Source: Escarpia spicata (taxonomy: Eukaryota > Annelida > Polychaeta > Sabellida > Siboglinidae). From it: a stretch of 64,000 nucleotides of DNA. Made by a program: the position numbers and the translations under genes. Below, piece by piece: positions 13,901-28,900 of the stretch. The DNA is taken from positions 43,392,474 to 43,456,473 of the forward strand of contig OZ023213.1 in assembly GCA_963995525.1 (NCBI GenBank), read 5' to 3'. The notes beneath the pieces were generated by a model. It was given only the letters and a program-made list of their open reading frames with translations. It had not been told where the DNA came from and made no database searches. The number at the start of each line of letters is the position of its first letter. The stretch's first letter is position 1.

Positions 13901-16900
13901 ACCACAATACATGTACAGACTAGTCAGTTAATAGAATGTTATCGAGTGCTGGAAAAAACTAGGATTAGAACTAGATGTGTTTAAAAATTAAAATACAAAC
14001 AAATTGATCCAATGAATAGAAAATAAAACCTTAAAATGTAGCTCATTATATAGGAGAGCCAATCGTAACTAGTCAAAACATTCTGCTCTACATATACACC
14101 ATCAATGACGGCCATTTTATTTATGTCGTCATAGCAACCGACCTCATTTTGAAGTGCTTCAGTTGCACCTCTCGTTCTTTAGCCTCTTTTTTGACTTGAA
14201 TTTTATTTTTGAAGACAGCTGCCAAGGCATCATCATACTTCGCCATTTCACTGTCACTCAAGTCTTCATCTTCTTCATCTTCCTGCAGGGAACGAGGCAA
14301 CATTTCAAGGATCCATTACATCAAGTGTTGCCTAGCAACCAGGTCAGATAATCTTACTAAACTGCTGCCGTAAATATGAAGCTACCAGACATGTTGTTAC
14401 ATTCTAGTAGCAGATGTAATTTACATAAAATTAACAATTGGAGACCAAAAATTCCCGTGATTGTTTGGTGGGTACCAAATTCTACTTATCTACGCTAACA
14501 TGTTTTCCGTTGGATTCAAAATTATTCCAATGATCAGCCAATTTTTGTGTTCTGATACTTGCATTTTAGTTTCTGTCTAATATCAGAAAGTATAATTGTT
14601 CGTACATTTTCTTTGCTTATAAAATGACTAGTTAAATATTTGCGGACCAGGATTAAGCTCATATAATCAAGGATACATCACCGATCAAACTTGAAATCTA
14701 AAGAACAAAATGTTGTATATCCATCAAAGCATATACAAGATTGCAACACATAGTAATTTGCCAGCGTGTGGAAAACAGAAGAGGGTGGTAGAAGAACAAA
14801 ATTAAGACAGAGAGATGATGTCAAGAGAGATCTCAAAATGGCAGAGATGAAGAGCCAGGAGTGGGAGGGACAGAGACAGGAGTGGGAGGGACATAGCCAG
14901 GAATGGGAGGGACAGAGACAGGAGAGGGAGGGACAGAGCCAGGAGTGGGAGGGACAGAGACAGGAGTGGGAGGGACAGAGACAGGAGTGGGAGGGACAGA
15001 GACAGGAGTGGGAGGGACAGAGACAGGAGTGGGAGGGACATAGCCAGGAGTGGGAGGGACAGAGACAGGAGTGGGAGGGACAGAGGCAGGACTGTTGGAG
15101 AAGTATCAACAACAGAGTGCAACAGACTGAATGATGTGATCCCATAATACAAGGCATGAAGCAGAAGACGCCACAAGTTATTTCAGATTGTAAATATATT
15201 TTATCTATCAACGAAAGCCAGAATATCTTGATAAATAAATAATAAGTTTCTTGCGTAATTAAACTGCCACACAACCTACCTCGTCAATACACACAGCACC
15301 CTTTCCCAGTGCGGCCTTCACCTTTGACCTCAACTCTTCGTCGACCTCTTGCTCCAACTCCTCCTGACTCTCGCTGTCGGAGTCACTTGACTCCTCCTCA
15401 TCCTCCTTCCCACTTCCCTCTTCTTGGGAGTCGCGACCTACACCATCGCAAACAGTCTTCAATCTTACTTCCAGCCCTTTCATGGGTAGATTTATGACTG
15501 CTTCTTTCCTAATGATAACTTATTTTGCGCCTAAATCCTCGGAAACCAAGCTGAGAGGTGCATCAATACAAAAGGGTTAGTTAATCTCAGTATCAATAAG
15601 CCCTATTAGTTATCAACAGATGGACGATACATCAGGAAACAAATGTAGATAGGCAAGGTTATAAAGGTAAGTGTAACATTTACTTTCTACATCGTCTTTC
15701 ACGTGAGAATACCTACAGGAACATGCTATATACCATTTTTCAGAATTTCCAACATTTTTAATCGTTAACATCAACATAATTATAAGTAGACAATAAGGAA
15801 CAAACCATCATCTTCTTCTTCCTCAAAGTCCAATGGTCCATCTTCATCACTGTCAGGAGTAAACACCTACAACATAGAACTAGGGGTGTAACAATATATC
15901 AAACTTTAATATTTTTGTAAATGTAATGTTTGTATACTAGACAGTCATTTTTTTATTTTTTATTTCACTATTTATAGTTATTGGCAATATGGTTTGGAAG
16001 AGCTTTCCTGGGTGTTCAGTATTCAATGATTCTATTGTTATAGTTATCGATGTAGTATTGTAATATTAACATAGCGCAATAGTAAAACTATCACCAATCA
16101 TCATTGCTAAAACATGTATCAATTAATTAAAAATATAATACATCAATCAAATAATTAATTTTAAGATTTGGATGAATTCACTTATGAATGACACAATGCA
16201 AACGCAGCACCAACTTCATATCTTCCTCCCCATCACTAGAAACTTTAAATGATATCGACCTGTGCACATCTCATAATGCAAAACTGTCCTCTAATCAAAC
16301 AAACTTATTATTTCTAACACCACAAGTACAGTACAGCATATTAGTAGAATGTCAAAACATTTCCATCCCAAAACCCCGTACTGTGGTACCCACGTCAAGT
16401 ATCAACTGTAGAGCAGCAGTTGTCATGTGCGGACACAGCATTCGGAACACGGTGTTGACAACAACTCTCACTAGATGGCTCTGCTCAGACAGCATGCTCA
16501 GGAGAAGTTCGGTGATCACTTCAACCCATTCCGGCTCCACTACAAAGTGAACAGTAGACTCAAAACAGTTACTTTGTTCATGACATAAGGGACATCGCAT
16601 ACGTTTGCATAGTTCCAAAACAAATGAAGCATTACATGTAGGTGAGTGGTGGTTTTGTTGTATCACAGGGAAATAAATCACTATAGTAGTGGCATCTAAC
16701 AAATAGAAGAGATATTAAGCCAAACAGTTGCCGACATGGATGTCAGAACTGGGCAGCCATTTTGAATCTATAAAATTCGTAATTAGTGTGAGAGGGTATT
16801 GGTTTGAACCAATAAAAACACATTATGTATTTCTGCAAACTTACGAGACCCAACATTTCAATTTTTCCCCTGAACATTTGCAGAATACTCTCAAGGGGTA

Positions 16901-19900
16901 AATGATGTAACGCTGAAAGGATGCACATTGCGAATATATGGTGGACCATAGTTTGAAAATGAAATCATGTTGTCAACCAGGGGCAGTAATTGCTGGCAGG
17001 AAGTTCATTGAAACAGTCGTCTTGAATGTGGGAATTATACGTATATCAAAGAACCTTTGCAGTTAACTCAGCCGGCCTTCGCAATATTGTTAATAGAGCA
17101 TCTTTAGAATCTGAAGGTTTGGTTTACAATGTGAACATTTCTTTCAAATTATGAACTCAGTTTTTGGCTTATTGTTGGATAGTAGGTACTATGTGCAGTA
17201 GATTTGGGCAATAGATACACCGTAACCAAGACTGCTAGTACGGTAATGCCGCCAGTGAGAGTGCAGTGGGCCGCTAGTGAGAGTGCAGGGGGCCGCTAGT
17301 GAGAATGCAGGGAGCCGCTAGTGAGAGTGCAGGGCTGCCAGGGAGAAAACGACAGTGTGGGCACAGGCAGTATGTCATGTCAACATGGACATGGGACCCC
17401 ACAGACATGAACATGTCGGCTAAGTGATCATTGTGTTGGTGTAGTAAATTGAGGAAGTGATTGACAGTAAAGGAATGGTTGTAGTGTTTGCTACTGTATT
17501 TCTTTGACTGAACACTAAGTCGATATTGCAGGTCTTCCGGTAGCGCCATCTATTCGTGACCTGTTGCCATATTTGATGTTAGATGTCAGCGCAGCAATAT
17601 GCATTGAGACGAGGACATTCGGATGTTCATAGTAGCTTTTACTTGATGAAAGATGTGGTCACTAAATAAGACAGGAGTGATGTACATGCATGTGTTACCA
17701 TATCCTAATGGGAATGATTGTTAAGACAGGAGTGATGTACATGCATATGTTACCATATCCTAATGGGAATGATTGTATGCTAACTAGCGGAAGCATAGGA
17801 TGAAACTAGTGAGCAGCAATTTAAGAGTTGTTGGACGTTATAATCGCTAGAGGGCGATACTCTAGAGTCGTGAATGAATGCGTGATTCAGTATTACACGC
17901 CACAATCACCAGAGCGTATTAAGTTGTTAGAGTTCTTGGTGGACATTGTAGTTGTTAGAGTGTGTTACTTTATAGTGAATATGTGACCTAAACTATGTCA
18001 TTAGCCATTACAATCAACAGAAAGTGATGCTTTCAGGCATATAGATGTTGTGATGCTTGTTATTAGTAGTAATGATGTTCATTAGGCTTGCGATGCTTTC
18101 AAGCGTATACCTGTTGTAATGCTATTATGGTATTAGTAGTAATGGCATTCAATATGCTTGCAGGGCACGGGTCACCACTGCTCCTTTCTTGGCAATAATT
18201 GACCGTACATTAGACTGAGGCTGTCAATACCCTCAGCAGCAGCAACCTATCATTCGGCCACGTGTTTGAAGTTAATAAAGCTGTTTTACTAAGAAATGAT
18301 AAGATATCCCTGCATTATTAAACACAATTTGGCAGGCAGTATACATTCAACATATTTAATCCAGTAATAAAAAATGAGAACCCATTATGACTTTCTCCAA
18401 ACTATCCAATATGATAACCATTACTTATTTGACAGTGGGTATTTCAAAGTTTTAACTCTTATCACTTACACCTGTGGACAAGTAGAACCACTGTTTTATG
18501 ATCATCCACGGGACTGGACTAAAGTGACCTTAGTAGCGAGGTGACCATAATACAGGGATGAGTGACGTTTGATCAAAACCGCTGAAAATGTATTAGATCG
18601 AGTGAAGCAAGGTACATGCGGATCAAGGTACATGCGGAACAAGGTATAAGCGCTGCAAGAGCATTTTAACTCATTTAAATGATGCCATTCTAACACGGTA
18701 AGGAGTATCTGAGATTATTTTCATGTTTTTCTCACCTTCCACCACCCCACCCCCATATATATTTGATACTGTCAAGCTGTTGACTGTCTTTGTAGATAAA
18801 CTTCATAATTATTAGTATTTCAAAAGCTTTGGCTCTTTTGAAATTATTCAATGAAGTTGGACCAAGTCTTGTAAAGAAATATTTTATTTATTAATAATGA
18901 AATCAGTTGTGTAACTGACAATAAGATACCATACAGGTATCTGAAACAGGGGGGTCATTGGGGGCCTCGTTCCACGCCCTAGTGCTGGATGTAACTGTTG
19001 AAGTAGGTGATCCTAAGGCACTAAAAATAGTGATACTATGATACTCCAGACTTCTTTGATCGTTAAACAAACACCCAGATGCCAAACAGACGATGCCATA
19101 TTGTGAGTGTCGAAGAAGAAGCCCATTGGCGCTGCGTCCGTGCTGCTGCATTTGTTTGTAAAATCTACTCAACCACAAAGAATTTGATTTCCAATTGCAA
19201 CATAGAGACAACAGTTGAGGACTTGCATCTTCTATATTGTTTTCAATATATCAGGCGCCGAGTAAACATCCAGACGCCAAGTTCATGACTTCTCATTGTT
19301 GGTGTCGCCTTTGGTGGGCGGGTGCCGAGTCTCTGATCGACCTCATCAGCTGCCAATCTGTGACTGACCGTAAGTGCGCGGGTAATCTGTGGGCAACCTC
19401 ACCGTTTTGCACTGAACGTATTCCTGAATAGCAAGGTGACCGGACTAGCAGGACTAACGTCCTATCTTTTACTGTGACCTTAATGGTGAGGTGACCGGAT
19501 TACCAAGGTGAACATCAACCAAGGTTCAACTGTAAATGTATAAAATGAACAATTATGTTTTTGAACTATAAAAATATTGTATTTTTGTACGTATACACAT
19601 GCATTTTTGATGTTGTAACACAGGCCTTCCCGTGAGGATTGGTGCAAGTGTTATACGACTACAGGCGAAATCTACCAAACATTTTTGAGAGGCTCCCTAA
19701 GTAACAATACTACCATGTGACTTACTCAGGTCAAGCTTCTTGATGGACATGTGTCTCTTACGGAATGCGCGTTCGTAGCACCCATGAAGGTCCTGAAACA
19801 GAAGGTTAAGAAGGAACTGAAAAACCAAAATTCATACACAAAGTGAACAAAAAAGGAATACATTATCTAAAATTAAATACATATTCCTCAGAGCAATTAT

Positions 19901-22900
19901 AAAATAATAAAAAAATCTCAGGCCTCGAAGTTAACATTCTGAGTTTGGAGCGCTGCGTTCCTAAAGTGAAATATTTAGGAGCAAAACACATATTTTAGGA
20001 GCACACATGTGTTAACTAATTAAAATGCAAAACTAAAAATGTCATGGGATTTTATTGAACATAATCTTGTATCAAATAATTAACACTATGTACAGCGTTC
20101 TGAATTATCATCTTTGCTACTATACACAATATTTGTTTGTAACAAATTCCAGACACAGTTATGTAATTGGAAATAGCCATGCATGCTATCCGATAATTTT
20201 GTTTATATTTATATTTACAACCATAACAATTACTTAAGTGATTGAATGCTTTTATATTATAAATATTTATGTTGACTGTGTATACGCACACAGTATTAAC
20301 ACAAAGAAAATGATCCCCTATATATTTTGACCGGCATTATGTTCAATTTTGTATAGGCGCTATTTGCACTATTTCACTGTTTAAACTTTAAACAACCAAA
20401 AAAACAGCTAGTTTCCCCTCTCTGCTGGTTGCCCAAATCACGAAGTACAAGGGTGGACAGTACAGGGATGCCTGCACAGGACTATGAACTCATAACCTTA
20501 GGCAAAAAGTCATCAGTCACTTGCTACAATTCGTCAATATTTGCTGCTGCTGTAAGCAGAGGCAGAGAAAGGGCTTAAAATGTCTTCATTCAACCTTTTG
20601 TTTTATGGCTAATACCAGTACTAATAGAAGGGCCTAAGTGGTCAGTTGCCTGGTAGGACAATAATTAATGGACAAAGTTCCAAGTCGTACATTGCGACTA
20701 AAGCAATTTATCTAGTCGCGATTAGGTCGCCGCAGCTTCGAGCTCTGAATCTCCATATCAAAGTTCATAAATAGTAAATCTTACTATCATTTCCATGGAT
20801 ACATTCATTTAATTTTTGTTTAACGTTAGAAAACATCCATTAGAAAAGACAGGAATTTACCTTCAACACGTCAAGTGTCTCCCTCTGGTGAGTAAACAGC
20901 TGCAGCCCGAGATGGAGATACAGCAACTGGAAGGCGCGTCCTTCATGCATCCGCTTTTCTTTATCGTTCTGTCAACACAATGTTTCAGCAATGTATGGAA
21001 TTCACCAATTTTCTCCCAGGCAACTATCACTTGCCACAGTTCATGCTGTTTATAACGTATGACACAATAGTTTATGTTTAATCAATTAGTAGTGGAGTCT
21101 TGTGACCCAAATTTAGATACAGCTTGATCAAAATAAAATACCAATCTTGCTCTGTGTTAGTATTAGAACTAGCCACAAAATAACATATTTCTAGAATATT
21201 TCATACAATGTTCAGAAAAACTGGTGTGATAAAATATTTTAGGATTACCACAACACACTGGTGCATCAGTGAATCAAAATTTGTCAACATCTGCTGTAAT
21301 GAATAACTCTGCAGTGCTGGATAACTGACCTTGGCCTTAATCTTGGACAGCACTTGCACAACTTTGTTCCACTGTTCTCGAGTCTGCAATGAACACTCTA
21401 GAGTTAATATAGTATACACCAGCTTACACCCACCCATGAAGCCACACACCAGGGACTGCATTTATGACATGTACGGTATGTTATTCTTTGGACACTTGTT
21501 GCTCTAGAGGAGAGTGGTTCTCCACTCAATTCTCTCAGGCAGGAGAAAGGCCCTCTAAAAAAGCAGAGCATATCAAAAACATGTAAGCAAATAACTTAAA
21601 ATAAAAAATGTGTGTTATGTCGCCAATTCGTACATCAGAGGCCAATGGTCCAAGAAAGTGAATAACCACAGAGAGGCAAGTGGACCTCAGCACCTGAGAG
21701 GAGTTGGCGTATTAGTGTATTATTAGATTGATAGTATAGCATACTATTTAGTGTATTATTAGATTGATAGTATAGCATACTATTTAGTGTCTAGAGTAGG
21801 CCATTTGTGGCCTGAAGGTGTTGTGTTGTAGTTCATCTAATTGCTTGTCACAATTTATTTGTCTGAAACACGTTTTATATGTCGCCTTGGAGGCAGTTGT
21901 TCAAAATGGTGAATCTATGAAAGACTCTGCAATGGTCTAATTGTTGAAGACAGATCAGCCAATAAGTAACATTCTAAAATAAAATTGAAAAAGTATTTTT
22001 TGGCAAATATTGTAATTGTGTAGCACAAGCAGCTCTCTATTGATTTGTTTTGCCATTTACTGATAGTTATTTGTACTGTCAATAATAACTGTTGATAGTT
22101 AAATTTATTATTGATTGTAATCTATCATCGCTTTGACTATTGCAGTGACTGTTATACCCCTAAAAGTACATTAGTAACACTGTACTGCACATCAGTATTA
22201 GTTGGGTGGTGACCCAATTCCTGGACACAACCCCACCTCACCTCCTCGTTGAATTCTTTAACTGGTGCTGCCACCTGGGGGTTGTCCAACAGGGTCTGAA
22301 AAACCATTGTTGTTTCCATAACTGCATCACGTGTTACAGACTAAACATGCACTGGCAGAATGAATTAAAGTTTCTTCTGCTGACATGAACTCAGTCATTC
22401 GCACATTACATGTCTTTATCCTTTCCTTTTAAACACTCTTGATTATTCTGTAAGAATAGTCACTTCTGATTAAAGATAATGTTAACTTTGGGCAGCGTCT
22501 CTCTATTGTAATCAAATTTCAAGTTTTCCCCAGTAAATACTAGTATTTACCAGGTTTTTTTCCACTCCTGTCTAATACAGGGTTTTCCAGGAAAAATGTT
22601 TCAGCTTTCTGTGGAGTAAATATTCTACCTTCGTTAGATGTTTCAAACTCAAAATACAGACTCAAGCAAAAAGTGTAGCCCCATGCTACATATTGTTGTC
22701 AATGTGGATGTTCCTCCATAATTACCTGTGCGTAATCGACGAGGCCATGTAACACTTCAATGTAACTAGTGTGGTCCTTAGCGATTCCTTTATCTGAAGC
22801 AGAAGGAAAAATCCTGTAGACAGGAAGTCTAGTTACTCCATAACACGCCTAATTACCACATGCAACAGGTTGTTACAATCCTCTTTCTGTTACCCCAGAT

Positions 22901-25900
22901 GTGATCATTATTAGCAGGAAGTTCATTGAGTGTCTTCAATGTGGGAACAACGTGCCAAACATTAGTTTACAACAAGGGATCATTACCATTTTCTTGCAAT
23001 CGACAGGTGAATATCATAGACACAAGTTAGAAGTGACTTTAACGTGGATAAAAGAGAATAAAACAAGTTTGTGCACTGAATTACGGTTGTGCACTGTGAT
23101 CTACCTCCTCCTCCTCCTTGACCTTCACTCACCTGTGTTGAAGGTCGCCAGTTTACTAAGCACTTTGAAGAAGCCGTCGAGCACAGTGTGTCGGAGAGAG
23201 TCTGTGAGAGGAGGCACACTTGGCCTATCACACTGTCAACACATGAAACAGACAGCATCTGTCATTGGAGGCACATACCGTATTATCCCCAACAGACGTG
23301 CAGTGTGCGAGTGCAAGGGCTATTAATTTATCTTAAGACATCAGTAGCACAAGCTGTGAGGGCGGATGCCCAATTTGCATACACGTCACACACAGGCAAC
23401 TCCTGGGTTGACAACATCACGCACAGGCAACTCCTGGGTTGACATCACGCACAGGCAACTCCTGGGTTGACAACATCACACACAGGCAACTACTAGGTTG
23501 ACAACATCACGCATAGGCAACTCCTGGGTTGACAACATCACGCACAGGCAACTCCTGGGTTGACAACATCACTCACAGGCAACTCCGGGGTTGACAACAA
23601 CACCCACAGGCAACTACTAGGTTGACAACATCACACATAGGCAACTCCTGGGTTGACAACATCACGCACAGGCAACTCTTAGGTTGACAACATGTAGCAA
23701 AATCAGAGGCAGCAAATCTACCAAAACATCCAGTGCTCGATCGACAGAACACTGAACATGACCGGAAGTGAAAGTAGAGACAAACTGCTTCGATTATTTG
23801 AACGATGTTAAACAGACAATCATCCCACTAGCTAGACGACATCATTGAATAATATAAATACAGCGCTCGAAATAGCGCTTGTCAGTTTGTCCGGGACAAG
23901 TAAAAATTTGTACGGACAAGTAGAATGTCCACTGATGGTTATCCGGTGGACAAGTGAAAAATTGACAGTATATTTGAACGAAATTTACAGTATATTTCAG
24001 AGTGTATTTTACTGCTGTCGATTTCATTTCGAAAAGACATCGAAGTTAATGAAAACAAACATTTAAATGCTGCCATTTTCTACAAGCGATGACGCTTTGC
24101 TATAAGCATCCAGGTTACAAACTTGACTGGTGTTATTCCTTTTGGTCACATGACGGCAGCACTGACACTGTGTGCGCGAAATATAAACTCGGACCCGCGA
24201 CTCACGCACCACGTAACTTAGATTCTTTTGAAACTGAATGCATGCATTTTTAGTATATGAACATAAAATAGTCACAACCATTTCCTTTATTTTCAAATAG
24301 TAATTAAGTTGTTGCCCTTTTGCAACGCTTGTTTACAGACTTTGGTAATTTTTTGGCCAAACTTTGTGACACGGTCGTGGGTAACCGCTGGCATAACTTT
24401 GTGACAATTGTTTTACCATGTTACGAAATCGCTTCTTCAATTAATCGTGAATAATAGCACTTACGACACGTGATAAAGCAACAATGTTTTATCCATTGTA
24501 TTTATTAATAACTTTAATTGCGAAATAAGTAAAATGCTTTTTACAACATGCCAGTCGTGCACGCTTGTCAGAAAATCGAAACAGCACCGCCAAGCATCCT
24601 CGCAAGCCAGGGCTGTTTGCCATGCAAAACTAGCCCTGGCTGATCCCCTATGAGAAGTGCGGAAGTTAGCCGAGTCAAACTAGTAATTGACTTCGCCAGT
24701 CGCGACTGCATCACCCGTGAGAACAGCGCAAATACTCGCCCCAATTTGAAGACAGGTAAACGACTTCTGGGAATCCCAATATATAATGACCCGTTCGCCC
24801 ATTAGCACGAGCAGCTGAGTGGTATTGTGTATTCGAATAATTGCTTCTACTTCCTAAACATTGCACGCAACATGAGCCACGGTTGGTTGAAATTAGTTTT
24901 ATTATGACCACCTGACCTGAGTAGATCTACTGATCTAGTGAGCGATTTGATAGGCTGAACTTAAATTCAGAGTTTTGCAAAGCGATCAGCCAGGGGTACT
25001 GCTGGCTGGGACTGACGTAATCAGCAGCAGCGACCCCTGGCACGCGAGGATGCCGCCAAGCGACCATCAGTTGCAATTTGTTTTGAGTGCCATTCAAAAG
25101 TAATCCTTCAAGCACGTATTTTTTATTCAACGATGGATGATGTGTGTCAAGACAGACTTCAGGAATAGACTCCAAAATCCAGCCCTGAACGACTTGCTGC
25201 ACATTATCCTCCTCTCGCCACTGGAAACCAGCTTTAGCCCGGAGAAGGCAATTGACCACTGGTACGGAGCAACTCAATGCCGAGAGTCTGCAGGGAAAGA
25301 AATGCCTGAAACATCAACTGACTCAGGGGACAAGGACTGCCGACATCTAAAGTGATGAGATGACTGCATGACTCAGTGAACCAGCCAAATAAAATTTATG
25401 GTCAAAATATTTATTGTTTTGCGAGTGTATTTCCTTTTTTGTATTTAACATTACTTGAGATACACGTCCCCAAGATATTTTTGTAGATAAACATTTGATT
25501 ACATGTATATAACGCACTTGGGAGCAATCTATATGGATTGTGTAGTATATAAATTAATTTTAGTTTCTTATTATAATAAACAGCAGGATGATTGTTTGTT
25601 TTCATAACAAAAGTAATAATTTCTTAGTTTTCATTTGGGTAAAGCTTGTATCATTGCTTTCCATTAGCATTTATCCAGACAAGTGACAATATGGCAGACA
25701 AGTCGATTTCCAAACTCACTTGTCCAGCAGACAAGTACAAATTCTGGCTTATTTCTAACGCTGTAAATACCAGTGGACAATGCATAAAATCTTCCAAACA
25801 TGTTGAATTGGCACAAAAATAATTCAAAACCCTGTGCTTTGCCAACGTCCGGGCAACAGGGCAACGGCCCAACGCCAATTAATGTAGGCCTACTGCGAGC

Positions 25901-28900
25901 TGCATGAAGTGGGTGATTTCCGAAGACGTAAAGTCGGACATCCACGAGCTCTTCGTTTTTCTGACCCATCCTCGTGGCTACATACTGAATATCATGTTAT
26001 TTTGACCATTCCTCTGCGTTGTTAAAACGCCCAGAAGCATGATGTCATCTTAAGGCTAATGTACAAATAATTGTGATCTACAAAGTATCCGCAAGGTGGT
26101 GCCAGCGTGGGTGTACCGTATTTGGCATTATTAAAGCGCACGTTCACATTTGAAAATATGTTTTTTCGTGCATGGTTTCATTTCAGTAAAAAGGGGGTGC
26201 ACGTCTATTAGACAGTGCACGTCTATAGCAAACAATACAATATGCCAAAATGATCTGGCAATGGAGGCAAACATGCCAAATTTTCAGAGGTCCATCTTTG
26301 ACCCCCTCAGAAGTAAAGTAATGCCTCTTTTTTTCTTCAAAATTACTGATTTTTAAGGGTTTTTACAAGTTTCATGGTCAGGCCTCGACATTAACACTGG
26401 CCCGATGGACCAGTGCCTTTTTTTAAGCTGTCGGGTCAGTTCAGGACTCCAGTTCTTATATTTTATTGGCCCAGCATCAAATAAATTTGATAACATCCAG
26501 CAGCACAGGTTTTTATGACGAGAAATGCCATTTTTTAAGTCCCATCGCGTCCCTTGGACACACTTTGTACAGTGATTGGAAGCTGCCTCGACTTTAGAAT
26601 TATGCACGCTTTTTCTTCTCTAGATATCTATATATATGAAAGGAATACAGCTTAAATAAAAATTTAACTAGTGGCGAAAGTGACAGAAACCAAACGTAAC
26701 ATCAGCAAGGGCAAGGCCACCTATTTTAGGTGGTGCCACCTAGCGAATGAACCGTGAAATAGTCTAACGCCTTGAATGACCCGTACATGAAAGCAGCGTC
26801 AACTCAACTACTGACTGACTAGCTACCGTCACACTGGCCACACTTTATTTAAACTTGGCAAAGACTATATATATACATCTGACTACAGACTTGAACAATA
26901 TTACAACATTGTTAGCTTTGGACATCTCACTTTGAACAATCAATGTGTGTATAGTAATTACTTCTAACAACTTTGTTGGTAAAATTATAAAAAGACTAAT
27001 AATGTTTTGTACCTCAGTATCAGCGTATTTTTTATGGTAACACAAAATCCAGGCCAGTAACTTTCACAGGCGGACCACTAACGTTTCAAATCTACTGGCC
27101 CACTGGGCCAGTGGATTCAAAACCTTAATGTCAAGGCCCGATGGTGAAATATTGGATGGTAGAATCGATTGTTTACAATGTTATGCAAGTTTTCCATGAT
27201 TGTTCCCAGCTAAGGAAATTATCCATCATGCAAAAAAAAGCTCACATTTATATTATAACATATATGAGGACTTAGGAAATAAGCAACACAGCAACAACTA
27301 CGCAGTAAGCCTCACATGTGGGATGTCATCTGTCGGTTCATCGACTTTGAAGAAGGAACTCAAGAACAGAAACTGCAGTATCTTCAGTTGCCAGGCGCTG
27401 TCGGTTGCCATGGAGACCATCGTTGTCATGGCGCAGAGTTGCTGTATTACCCACTGTCGGGGGAGGTTTATGAGCGGGTCAATCTCCTCATTGCTATGGC
27501 AACAACAGAAATTACATGAAGGCCTTTGTAATCACGCCAAAGTGCATATTACATTTTACATACACATTACATTATACATACATACATTACACACAGTACA
27601 TTTTTTCTCAGTATGGAGTTGTGTAAAGGGGCAACATTTTACAATGATAACAGTGCCATCCATGTAAATAAATTTATTGCAAAGTGTAGGTGGTTTAAAT
27701 GGCCCACCTGAAGAATTGTTTTGTGACAGACTACATCAAAGTTAGGTTTTTACGTTTCAAATCACATACCATTCAATATAAAAATGCATCAAAATACTTT
27801 TTCAAGGTAATAATTCCAAATTCCATTATTAAAATTGGTACTAATTTTGTTTATTGTTTTTAAAAAGGCCAACAACAAAAAATTTCACATAAGGTTGTTA
27901 TGTATTTTGGCTTTTCCTCAGTGTTGTGAAATATACCTTATGCAAACAACAACACAGAGAGCATACGCCTTTTTCAGCACACTGATATAAATGAAAGAAA
28001 TGTGGACTCTACAACCCAATGCCAGGCCTGTGACTGAGCCCTGCCAGTCTCCTCAACATGTTAGAGCCCACATTCAAACATATAAAGCAGCAGCGAACAA
28101 TAGAAAGGAATGATGCTTCACAATAGCCGCAATACATGTCCAATAGATACCTGTCTGTGTCTCCACGCACCAGCTTCAGCAATATGTCAGACAACATGTC
28201 CGCCGCTTCGTGGTCCAACTACAAACATAAACCAGTGACAATATTCCTACAGGTACATACACAGTGAAACCTGACTAAGCAGACACCTGTCCATAATGGT
28301 CACCTGTCAACAACAGATACTTTAGTAAGGTGACCATAGTAATGGGACTAATTTGTGTACATCTTGCTGTTGTGACCTTAATTGCGAGGTGGCTGTATTA
28401 CCGAGGTGACAGTAAAGTGAGTTTGACTGTATATGTCATATAATATATATTAGTTCCTTCAATGTATAATGAATTAACTTCATGACAGTAATATTGCATG
28501 TGCTAACATTAACAATGTATGCTTACTACCACTTTCACAATATACAGGAAAGCTGATGTAGGGTAAAGCTGATGTGTCATGTATGCCATTGGTACATTCT
28601 GCCCTCTCGATGACGTCTCAACTTACCCCAATCCTCTGCATTCAAGAGACATCTCTTGACACTGTCTTTCTATCGTAATCTTTGTCCTCTTTTCCTTATG
28701 TTTTGTTTTTGCAATCTTTCCTCACTCATCCCTCCACATGTCCAGCCTATCTAAGTTTACCCCAACAGCATTCATGTTGTAAAATTACATATCTTTACCT
28801 TTTAGGGTGTAAAGAAACACAAAAGAGAAAAGGCGAACTACTCACACTGGCGATGAGGCTGGAGAACAACTTAGACTTGGACTGGTCCATTACAGTGCCA

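Noticed and set aside
14766..15134. Open frame with RQEWEGQ repeats, and its antisense CLCPSHS frames
   Set aside because: The frames follow from a 21-bp minisatellite in a MYBBP1A intron; no conserved flanking sequence or start context.
23375..23695. CRISPR-like 31-bp array
   Set aside because: Same reason: no spacers, only a minisatellite.
24927..25277. 116-residue minus-strand frame inside the element at 23861-25763
   Set aside because: Antisense to the hAT-like C-terminal frame and not recognised; treated as a shadow.
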